Source: Erwinia sp. (GTDB taxonomy: Bacteria > Pseudomonadota > Gammaproteobacteria > Enterobacterales > Enterobacteriaceae). Taken from it: a stretch of DNA of 5,032 bases. The translations under genes were made by a program, and so were the position numbers. This document shows, in pieces, positions 1 to 5,032 of the stretch (positions within the stretch are counted from its first letter, which is position 1; the number at the start of each line of letters is the position of its first letter). Below the pieces are notes generated by a model. The model ran no database searches and was not told where the DNA came from. It was given only the letters and a program-made list of their open reading frames with translations. The stretch lies in the NCBI GenBank assembly GCA_003512805.1, contig DOOK01000473.1, forward strand, positions 1 through 5,032, in the 5' to 3' direction.

Positions 1-591
1 GGACTGCAGGAAAGCTCTAAAAAAATCGCGGAGATCACCGGCGTGATCGAAAGCATCGCTTTTCAGACCAATATTTTGGCCCTAAACGCGGCGGTGGAAG
101 CCGCCCGTGCCGGCGAAAATGGCCGCGGCTTTGTGGTGGTGGCAGGAGAAGTTCGTAATCTGGCGCAGCGCAGCGCCGTAGCAGCGAAAGATATCAACGC
201 GCTGATCGCCGAGTCCTCGGCCCGCGTTGAAAACGGCTCCCGCCTGGCCGGGCAGGCGGAAGAATCCATGAGCGGTATCCTCAGTTCGGTACAACAGGTG
301 CGCGATATTATGGATGAGATCTCCTCTGCCTCGGAAGAGCAAAGCCACGGCATCAGCCAGGTCGGCATTGCGGTGTCAGAACTCGACCAGGTGACGCAGC
401 AAAACGCTGCGCTGGTCGAGCAATCCTCTTCGGCTGCCGCTTCGCTGGAAGAGCAGGCGGCCCGGCTGAACGAGGCGGTTGCCGTGTTTCGGCTGGCAGA
501 CAGGAAAGAGACGCCCCGTCGGTCCGGCGTGACAAAACGTCCTTCGCCAGCAGTAACGGCAGGCTCAGTGGATAACTGGGAAGCCTTCTGA
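1..591 (+). CDS. Methyl-accepting chemotaxis protein, C-terminal part (5' truncated by window edge)
   Basis: This is the cytoplasmic signalling end of a transmembrane chemoreceptor, which controls CheA kinase through CheW and is adapted by CheR and CheB. The frame is open from base 1 and gives 196 residues before TGA at 589-591. Residues about 16-58 form the nearly invariant hairpin tip that binds CheA/CheW, with the [20 protein letters not shown] core at 19-38 and [15 protein letters not shown] at 41-55. The following residues, to about 165, are the returning coiled-coil helix, rich in Ala, Glu, Gln and Ser, including [10 protein letters not shown] and [11 protein letters not shown] typical of methylation-helix segments. 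A basic, Pro/Ser-rich linker leads to a terminal NWEAF at 192-196, matching the NWETF/NWESF tether of high-abundance enterobacterial receptors. The ligand-binding, transmembrane and HAMP parts lie upstream, so the ligand cannot be inferred. The family call is secure. Confidence 0.97.
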   Translation, partial: GLQESSKKIAEITGVIESIAFQTNILALNAAVEAARAGENGRGFVVVAGEVRNLAQRSAVAAKDINALIAESSARVENGSRLAGQAEESMSGILSSVQQVRDIMDEISSASEEQSHGISQVGIAVSELDQVTQQNAALVEQSSSAAASLEEQAARLNEAVAVFRLADRKETPRRSGVTKRPSPAVTAGSVDNWEAF

Positions 592-611
592 GGGTGAGCT
601 AACCTGTCAAC

Positions 612-638
612 AAAGGCCCGATATCGCCTCGGGCCTTT
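612..638. terminator. Bidirectional intrinsic terminator between convergent genes
   Basis: A perfect 10-bp inverted repeat (AAAGGCCCGA at 612-621, TCGGGCCTTT at 629-638) encloses a 7-base loop. It lies 20 bases after the chemoreceptor stop and 23 bases beyond the regulator stop on the other strand. The G/C-rich core with A's on one arm and T's on the other suits termination in both directions, although the U tract is only three bases outside the G/C core. Confidence 0.8.
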
Positions 639-661
639 GCGTATGTCCCGCCACGGCAAGG

Positions 662-1558
662 CTATTTTTCGCTGTAGCGAACCGCCTCGACAAACTTTGC
701 AAAAGCGGAAGTATGCTGGCGGCGGCTGGGGTAATAAAGATAATAGCCGGGGAAGGGGGCGCACCATTCTTCCAGCACCTTATCCAGCCGTCCTTCCTTT
801 ACCGCTTTTTCAACGGTATCTTCAGGCACCATCGCCAGACCAATACCCGCCTCGGCGGCTTTGATTCGCGTTTGCAGGCTGTTGAGCGTTAGCCGGCCTT
901 CCACCTTCACGCGGATTTCACGCTGGGCTTTGGCAAACTCCCAGGCATAAATACTGCCCATAGTGGGCAGACGCATATTAATGCAGTTGTGCTGCTGCAA
1001 ATCTTGTGGCGCCGCAGGCTTACCGTAACGAGCGAAGTAGTCAGGTGACCCTACCACGACCATCCGCCAGTCTGGCCCAATCCTTACGGCAATCATATCT
1101 TTAGCAACCTGTTCGCCCAACCGTACACCCGCATCAAAACGGCCGCTGACAATATCCGTCAGGGTATTATCGGAGACGATGTCAATATTCACCTCCGGCC
1201 AGGCCTTTAAAAAATTTTCTACCGCCGGCCACAGCGAGAGATTAAGGGCATGTTCACCGACGTTGAGGCGGATAGTGCCTGAAGGCCTGTCGCGCAATTC
1301 ACGCAGGGCTGTCAGTTCTTGTTCAATCTCTTCAAGATGCGGGGCAACGGTTTTTATCAGGCGTTCGCCCGCTTCGGTAGGCGCGACGCTGCGCGTGGTC
1401 CGGGTGAGCAGCCGGAGCTGTAGCCGCTCCTCCAGCCCGCGTATGGCATGGCTTAAGGCGGACTGAGAGACGCCAAGTTTGGCTGCCGCTCGGGTAAAAC
1501 TCCCTTCACGCGCGATCGCGATTAGCGAGATAAGGTCGTTAAAATTTTCTTTCAGCAT
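662..1558 (-). CDS. LysR-family transcriptional regulator, PgrR/YafC-like
   Basis: A complete LysR-type one-component regulator of 298 residues, the usual family length. The N-terminal winged helix-turn-helix is at about residues 5-65: SFTRAAAKLGVSQSALSHAI at 20-39, then LEERL and the LLTRTTRSVAPTEAGE wing. A linker helix (about 66-90) and a periplasmic-binding-protein-like effector domain (about 92-298) follow, with RFDAGVRLGE and a late FPGYYLYYPSRR segment characteristic of the subgroup that, as I recall, includes E. coli PgrR. The ATG at 1556-1558 is chosen because MLKENFNDL is the typical subgroup start; extending to a TTG at 1604-1606 adds 16 residues outside the domain. The Shine-Dalgarno is weak. 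The gene converges on the chemoreceptor gene and has no obvious divergent partner: only a 34-codon ORF lies in the usual target position. Effector and targets are unknown. The family is certain; the PgrR-like subgroup is from memory. Confidence 0.95.
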   Translation of the reverse strand: MLKENFNDLISLIAIAREGSFTRAAAKLGVSQSALSHAIRGLEERLQLRLLTRTTRSVAPTEAGERLIKTVAPHLEEIEQELTALRELRDRPSGTIRLNVGEHALNLSLWPAVENFLKAWPEVNIDIVSDNTLTDIVSGRFDAGVRLGEQVAKDMIAVRIGPDWRMVVVGSPDYFARYGKPAAPQDLQQHNCINMRLPTMGSIYAWEFAKAQREIRVKVEGRLTLNSLQTRIKAAEAGIGLAMVPEDTVEKAVKEGRLDKVLEEWCAPFPGYYLYYPSRRQHTSAFAKFVEAVRYSEK

Positions 1559-1633
1559 AGCTATCTCAGAAGAGGAAGGGACAGGGATCCAGTGTAACCT
1601 GGCCAAGTCAGACGTACGAAGACTTCCCGATGT

Positions 1634-1663
1634 GTTTTATTCCAAAAATTTACATTAAATCAA
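1634..1663 (-). promoter_or_regulatory. Candidate promoter of the LysR regulator gene
   Basis: Read on the - strand, TTGATT (bases 1663-1658) is followed after 18 bases by TAAAAC (1639-1634); shifting by one base gives ATAAAA with a 17-base spacer. This resembles a sigma-70 promoter and lies about 75 bases upstream of the chosen start codon. LysR proteins commonly bind near their own promoter, so autoregulation is possible, but no operator is clearly defined. Confidence 0.35.
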
Positions 1664-1675
1664 CGAGGTGACAAC

Positions 1676-1780
1676 ATGGGGCGGGGGGACGTAGCGTTGC
1701 TGTCGCCTCGCGCTTTGCGGCAAAAGGGTAAAAATAGCGAGCATACACAGAAATTTCTGGTCATGGCTGGTACTTTTTAA
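1676..1780 (+). CDS. Possible 34-residue small protein, divergent from the LysR gene
   Basis: An ATG at 1676-1678 is preceded by GAGGTG at a normal Shine-Dalgarno distance (1665-1670, five-base gap) and opens a 34-codon frame ending with TAA at 1778-1780. The peptide begins MGRGDVALLSPRALRQKGK and ends VMAGTF. It is basic, with no transmembrane segment and no family I recognise. Its position is where the target of a LysR regulator usually sits, so it could be a genuine small gene, a leader peptide, or the remaining start of a lost divergent gene. The good ribosome-binding site is the only positive evidence; chance is a real alternative. Confidence 0.25.
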   Translation: MGRGDVALLSPRALRQKGKNSEHTQKFLVMAGTF

Positions 1781-1836
1781 AAGAAATTTCCTTTAATCTG
1801 AATGTGGCTTTGAGGGTTTTTTAATCAGAGATTTCT
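1748..1836. repeat. Three near-copies of a short AGAAATTTC-type palindrome
   Basis: CAGAAATTTCTG at 1748-1759 is a perfect 12-base palindrome. AGAAATTTCC at 1782-1791 keeps the palindromic core GAAATTTC, and AGAGATTTCT at 1827-1836 is a one-mismatch relative of the first copy. Starts are 33 and 45 bases apart. They could be operator half-sites or just A/T-rich coincidence; no known regulator's consensus is matched with confidence. Confidence 0.3.
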
Positions 1837-2024
1837 TATTTAAACATCAGCCTTATTAATCTTTCTTTTGCCGTCGGGGGGTGATTGCAGACGCAATTAG
1901 CCACGGGAGAAAGCGGAAATATCTTAATTATATGCCCGATGAACACAATCCGGATGAAACCGAAAAAACGTAACAAAGCACAGATATTAGACGAATATCA
2001 GATTTACAAAAATTAATACTTTAA

Positions 2025-2348
2025 AACGCGTTTTCAGAAAATATCATTGCGTCGAAAAGGGTTACCGGTGCTCATATTAGCTGGCGTGATGCTTTTATTG
2101 ATTTAGCTCAATTTCCTTAACCTTTTGTTTACTTTCCTCTGATTACGCCTGGTCTTGGGGACTTCATTTCATTCGCCTGCGAGCAGTATGCCGACAAGTT
2201 ACTCTTCACTGATAACCGCGGTATCATTGGGCTGAGCGATGCCAAACGGAAACGGGAGCGCATTTATGTAACTTTTTATTTCAAAAGGTTTCATGTTATT
2301 TTTATTTTTACAGCCAGATTTAATCAAACCTCTCCGCTGGAATGGTGA
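2025..2348 (+). pseudogene. Candidate decayed protein-coding remnant, family not recognised
   Basis: One frame reads through this stretch with protein-like composition but is interrupted by TAA at 2118-2120. Before the stop it includes ISWRDAFIDLAQFP; after it, PFVYFPLITPGLGDF and FACEQYADKLLFTDNRG up to a basic AKRKRERIYV, then low-complexity Phe-rich sequence to TGA at 2346-2348. There is no start codon with a ribosome-binding site. A further protein-like piece, LAENDGYFATSDIKNMPVFT, lies in another frame and ends at TGA 2450-2452, as expected if a frameshift followed. The alternating hydrophobic and charged pattern suggests an alpha/beta domain, perhaps the N-terminal half of a regulator, but I cannot name the family. 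Coincidental open frames are possible. Confidence 0.3.
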
Positions 2349-2552
2349 GTAATTTTAACAAATAATTAACTTTATTTCAGCTGCATTCCCTTGCGGAAAA
2401 CGACGGCTATTTTGCCACTTCTGATATTAAGAATATGCCTGTATTTACTTGATGCGCCTGATGTGATGGAGTAACGGGGCGTCATGGAATGAATACCAGG
2501 GCAAATTTGAATTCTAATAACATTACTCAGTGCGGTTAGCATTATTTTCTAT

Positions 2553-2559
2553 GAGGTGG
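2553..2559 (+). promoter_or_regulatory. Ribosome-binding site of the glycosyltransferase gene
   Basis: GAGGTGG ends four bases before the ATG at 2564-2566, which supports that start over the next in-frame Met at codon 41. A TAATAA at 2515-2520 could be part of a -10 element, but no matching -35 was seen. Confidence 0.7.
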
Positions 2560-2563
2560 CGGT

Positions 2564-3715
2564 ATGAGAGTCGGCGTATCTAACGATAACTACCCGGAAA
2601 AGCGGACGATAATTGTTGATGCTGACGTGGAATATGTGAACTTCAAAAATAAGAACATTTATTCTTATATCAATCTTCTGAACATGAAGTTTCTCAAAAG
2701 AGACAAAATTTTTCTGTTTCGGCCGTTGGGCAGAGCACAGAAAAAAAACATTGATGTCTTCCACGTTTTCAATGAGATAGCAATAACCGACCGTAAATGG
2801 GTGGCGACGTTTGAAACCGAGTTACCCCGTATCCTGCCGCCTAAAAATGGCAGTAAAGAGGATAATCGCGCAAAGCTGCGACGGCTCTCCTCGGCGCTGA
2901 CAGCCAATAACTGTCTGGCGCTGATCGCGCTTTCCGGCGCGGCCTATAAGATGGAAATGAAGCTGTTCCATGACAGCCCGGAGCTGTCACGCGTGCTGCG
3001 CGAAAAAATGGTGGTGATGCATCCGCCGCAAAAACTCTATATGACCGAACGGCCAGCGCGTAATGCCGCCGACCCGGTTCACTTTGTTTTTATCGGGAAA
3101 GACTTCTATCGTAAAGGCGGCGGTGAGATCGTTCAGGCTTTTGGCGAACTGTTGGCCGCTAATACGCTTCGGCCCGAACAGATCAAAGTGACCCTGATTG
3201 GCGATCTCGAAAAAACGAATAACTACGCTTTCGGTGCTTATCAGGATGAACCGGCGTTTGCTCGTGAGACGCAAGAGACTATCGCCCGCTATGCGCTTTT
3301 CGAGCATCATAGCGCCATGCCTAACGATAAGGTTATGCAGCTGTTACAAAAAGCGGATGTTGGCCTGTTGCCCACCTGGGCCGAAACCTATGGTTTTTCC
3401 GTGTTGGAAATGCAGTCCTGCGGCTGCCCGGTGATCACCACTAACGTACGCGCGCTGCCGGAAATAAATCCGGAAGAAGCGGGGTGGTTGATTACGCATC
3501 CGTTAAACGATGACTGTGATTATGCCATCACCTCTTTGCAGGACCGCGATGCTCTGCGCAGAAAAACGGTCGACCGCATGAAGAGCATTATTGAAGATAT
3601 TATCCGTCGGCCTGAACAAATCCATGAGAAAGCCAATGCGGCTATTGCCAGGATTCAGTCTGAACATAATGTCGAAGCCTATCAGGCGCGACTGAAGACG
3701 CTGTACAGCAAATAA
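2564..3715 (+). CDS. Glycosyltransferase family 4 (group 1), GT-B fold, orphan
   Basis: A complete 383-residue protein, a normal length for GT4 enzymes, which transfer a sugar from a nucleotide-sugar donor with retention of configuration. The C-terminal donor-binding domain (about residues 170-335) is clear: FIGKDFYRKGGGEIVQAF near 176-193 is the phosphate-binding loop region, and PTWAETYGFSVLEMQSCGCP contains the family E-x7-E motif as E274 and E282, followed by VITTNVRALPEI. The N-terminal acceptor domain is divergent and lacks the usual glycine-rich N-terminal loop; HVFNEIAITDRKWVATFETE at 67-86 resembles the equivalent segment of other group 1 enzymes. No signal peptide or membrane segment is visible, so it should act in the cytoplasm or at the inner face of the membrane. 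No other glycan gene is adjacent, so the product (exopolysaccharide, LPS or other) is unknown. The first 80 or so codons are visibly more A/T-rich than the rest, and an A8 tract lies at codons 60-62. Confidence 0.92.
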   Translation: MRVGVSNDNYPEKRTIIVDADVEYVNFKNKNIYSYINLLNMKFLKRDKIFLFRPLGRAQKKNIDVFHVFNEIAITDRKWVATFETELPRILPPKNGSKEDNRAKLRRLSSALTANNCLALIALSGAAYKMEMKLFHDSPELSRVLREKMVVMHPPQKLYMTERPARNAADPVHFVFIGKDFYRKGGGEIVQAFGELLAANTLRPEQIKVTLIGDLEKTNNYAFGAYQDEPAFARETQETIARYALFEHHSAMPNDKVMQLLQKADVGLLPTWAETYGFSVLEMQSCGCPVITTNVRALPEINPEEAGWLITHPLNDDCDYAITSLQDRDALRRKTVDRMKSIIEDIIRRPEQIHEKANAAIARIQSEHNVEAYQARLKTLYSK

Positions 3716-3734
3716 TCTCTTTTGCCTGAACCCC

Positions 3735-3760
3735 GCCGGGAGCTTCATCTGCCTCCCGGC
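3735..3760 (+). terminator. Probable terminator of the glycosyltransferase gene
   Basis: A perfect 8-bp G/C-rich stem (GCCGGGAG at 3735-3742, CTCCCGGC at 3753-3760) with a 10-base loop starts 20 bases after the stop codon. The following T-rich stretch is interrupted (TTGCCCAACCTCTTTT), so it is a weaker intrinsic terminator than a textbook one. Confidence 0.55.
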
Positions 3761-3868
3761 TTGCCCAACCTCTTTTCTACGCTTTCAATCAGCATCCCCC
3801 TGAAATAAGCGCTGGCGTGCCGGACGCTTTAAAAGCTGCTTTCGCGCAGGCTACTTCTACAAACGCGC

Positions 3869-3874
3869 TATAAT
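3869..3874 (+). promoter_or_regulatory. Candidate -10 box for gcd
   Basis: A perfect TATAAT sits about 135 bases before the gcd start, implying a 5' leader near 130 bases. No recognisable -35 hexamer lies 16-18 bases upstream (the 17-base position reads GCAGGC), and there is no extended TG motif, so the promoter, if real, may need an activator. A weaker CATAAT at 3957-3962 is an alternative nearer the gene. The rest of the 3716-4008 interval is A/T-rich towards gcd, and I see no ORF, riboswitch or clear operator in it. Confidence 0.4.
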
Positions 3875-4008
3875 AATTCCGTTACTGAATTATCACCTGT
3901 AATACATTAATTAAATGGTATTTTCTTTTCGACTAAATTTGGTTAATTTTACGTTACATAATTGTAATTTAAATCAACCAATCCCTGTGGTTAATTCGAG
4001 AGACGAAA

Positions 4009-5032
4009 ATGATAAAACTAACGAGTATTGTTATAGCAATCGTCGGTATTGCTATGCTTTACATGGGTGGGAAATTGCTGCTGCTTGGCGGGTCGCCATT
4101 CTATGTAGTGATAGCCATCGGCCTGCTGATTACGGCTGTGGCCCTGTTCAAAAATAAAAAAATTGCGCTGTCTGTTTATGCCATTTTAATGTGGCTGGTG
4201 GTTGGCTGGACCCTGTATGAGGTCGGCTTTGATAAGTGGCAGTGGATCCCGCGCGGCGACATTATTGGTCTGATGGGCGTCTGGCTTGCCTTACCGTGGG
4301 TTGTACGTCCCCTGTCAAAAGCGCAAGGCGCGGCCAGACCTGCCCGCTTCCATCCTTTCCTCGGCACCACCGTTATCATTATTATTGCGCTTGTTATCGG
4401 GCTGGCTTTCTATGATCCATATCCGCAGGCCGGCAAGCTGACTAATAAACGCAATCCTGTTGATGCTGCCGCCGTGGCAGGTAATGACTGGGCGGCTTAC
4501 GGTGGCACCAATAACGGCCAACGTTTCTCCAGCCTCAAACAAATTACGAAAGACAACGTCAGTAATCTGGAAGTTGCCTGGACCTACCACACCGGCGATC
4601 TGCGCAACGAAAATGATGCGACAGAATATACTTTTGAAGCGACGCCGTTGAAGGTCAACAACACTGTTTATTTTTGTACGCCGCACAACGAAGTTCACGC
4701 GCTGAACCCGGAAACCGGCGAGCTGAAATGGAAATATCAGCCTGCGAAAGATCGTTCTTATCTGCAGCAGCACCAGACCTGTCGCGGCGTCAGCTATTAT
4801 GCGCCAGAGTCTCCAGTATCATCACCGGATGCGCCTGCGCTATGTCGGAAGCGCATTTTTAACGCGACTACCGATGCTAAACTGATCGCGTTAGATGCGG
4901 ACAGCGGCAAGCCGTGTGCGGACTTTGGCGATAAAGGCATCGTCGATTTGCGCGCTAATATGGGTAACATCCGTCCGCATGCGCTGATGCAAACCGCTGC
5001 ACCGCTGGTCGCGGGCAACCTGGTTATCGTAG
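4009..5032 (+). CDS. gcd: Membrane-bound PQQ-dependent glucose dehydrogenase, N-terminal 341 codons (3' truncated by window edge)
   Basis: This enzyme oxidises glucose to gluconolactone in the periplasm using pyrroloquinoline quinone and passes electrons to ubiquinone. The frame is open from ATG 4009-4011 to the window end; relatives are about 790-800 residues, so over half lies downstream. Residues 1-140 form the membrane anchor with five hydrophobic segments (about 4-23, 27-43, 49-68, 85-101 and 119-138), with WTLYEVGFDKWQWIPRGDII at 67-86 as in E. coli Gcd. The periplasmic beta-propeller begins at NDWAAYGGTNNGQRFSSLKQ (159-178), followed by VAWTYHTGDL, EATPLKVNNTVYFCTPHNEV, and TCRGVSYY at 257-264. 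H255, three residues before C258, aligns with E. coli His262, reported to affect substrate specificity. The N-terminus is shorter than E. coli's. A modest GAGAG precedes the ATG. Whether PQQ is made or imported cannot be seen here. Confidence 0.96.
   Translation, partial: MIKLTSIVIAIVGIAMLYMGGKLLLLGGSPFYVVIAIGLLITAVALFKNKKIALSVYAILMWLVVGWTLYEVGFDKWQWIPRGDIIGLMGVWLALPWVVRPLSKAQGAARPARFHPFLGTTVIIIIALVIGLAFYDPYPQAGKLTNKRNPVDAAAVAGNDWAAYGGTNNGQRFSSLKQITKDNVSNLEVAWTYHTGDLRNENDATEYTFEATPLKVNNTVYFCTPHNEVHALNPETGELKWKYQPAKDRSYLQQHQTCRGVSYYAPESPVSSPDAPALCRKRIFNATTDAKLIALDADSGKPCADFGDKGIVDLRANMGNIRPHALMQTAAPLVAGNLVIV

Larger units (their letters stand above)
1607..2563. other. Long A/T-rich interval without a convincing full-length gene
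   Basis: Between the regulator and the glycosyltransferase lies about 1 kb in which no frame on either strand holds a long ORF. It is visibly richer in A/T than the flanking genes and has stops in all frames. It contains the regulator promoter candidate, a 34-codon ORF, short AGAAATTTC-like repeats, a 25-codon ORF at 1939-2016 (starting MNTIRMKPKK, no clear ribosome-binding site), and protein-like stretches in different frames interrupted by stops. No transposase, integrase, tRNA or long terminal repeat was seen. Such composition is typical of DNA silenced by H-NS-type proteins and of decayed acquired DNA; that is inference. Confidence 0.6.

Noticed and set aside
63..767. Long - strand ORF (234 codons) opposite the chemoreceptor gene
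   Set aside because: It is an antisense shadow of the conserved receptor frame, Ser/Ala/Arg-rich with no recognisable domain, and it also runs across the terminator and into the end of the regulator gene.
1559..1606. TTG start extending the LysR regulator by 16 residues
   Set aside because: The extra residues (starting MARLHWIPVPSSS) precede the canonical family N-terminus MLKENFNDL, the start codon is rare, and a promoter-like element lies just upstream of the ATG version.
1677..1688. G-rich run (GGGG then GGGGGG) as a possible G-quadruplex
   Set aside because: There are only two long G runs, and no further ones nearby, so a stable four-tract quadruplex is not supported.
1607..2563. Insertion sequence or CRISPR array in the gene-poor gap
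   Set aside because: I found no transposase-like frame, no paired terminal inverted repeats with target duplication, and no regularly spaced identical repeats.
3963..3978. TTGTAATTTAAATCAA as an FNR-type site upstream of gcd
   Set aside because: Spacing and one half-site do not match the TTGAT-N4-ATCAA consensus; it is more likely A/T-rich coincidence.
3915..4157. + strand 80-codon ORF overlapping the start of gcd
   Set aside because: It has no ribosome-binding site, and most of its coding half overlaps gcd in another frame, where the gcd frame gives a recognisable membrane anchor.
4315..4773. - strand 152-codon ORF inside gcd
   Set aside because: It is an antisense shadow of a well-conserved enzyme frame, and its translation has no family resemblance.

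Overview
The window looks like chromosomal DNA of a Gram-negative gammaproteobacterium, most probably Enterobacterales. Three things suggest this: a chemoreceptor ending in the NWEAF adaptation-enzyme tether, a LysR-type regulator close to the enterobacterial PgrR (YcjZ) group as I remember it, and a membrane-bound quinoprotein glucose dehydrogenase (gcd). Pantoea or Erwinia would fit, but that is inference from recall.

Left part (1-1606): the 3' end of a methyl-accepting chemotaxis protein gene on the + strand converges on a complete LysR-type regulator gene on the - strand. A perfect 10-bp hairpin between their 3' ends can terminate both transcripts. Centre (1607-2563): almost 1 kb of A/T-rich DNA with no convincing long gene. 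It holds the likely regulator promoter, a 34-codon ORF with a good ribosome-binding site divergent from the regulator, three near-copies of a short AGAAATTTC-like palindrome, and protein-like reading frames broken by stops that look like a decayed gene. Right part (2564-5032): an intact, isolated GT4-type glycosyltransferase gene followed by a terminator-like hairpin, a 293-bp intergenic region with a perfect TATAAT box, and the first 341 codons of gcd, which runs off the window.

The genes do not form a pathway or operon; each appears to be its own transcription unit. The chemoreceptor feeds the CheA/CheW/CheY flagellar pathway, the LysR protein is a one-component regulator, the glycosyltransferase probably acts on an envelope or secreted glycan, and Gcd oxidises glucose to gluconolactone in the periplasm. 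The central A/T-rich segment plus orphan glycosyltransferase resembles an accessory insertion or remodelled spot between core genes. I found no RNA gene, CRISPR array or intact mobile element, and no clear new defence or other multi-gene system.
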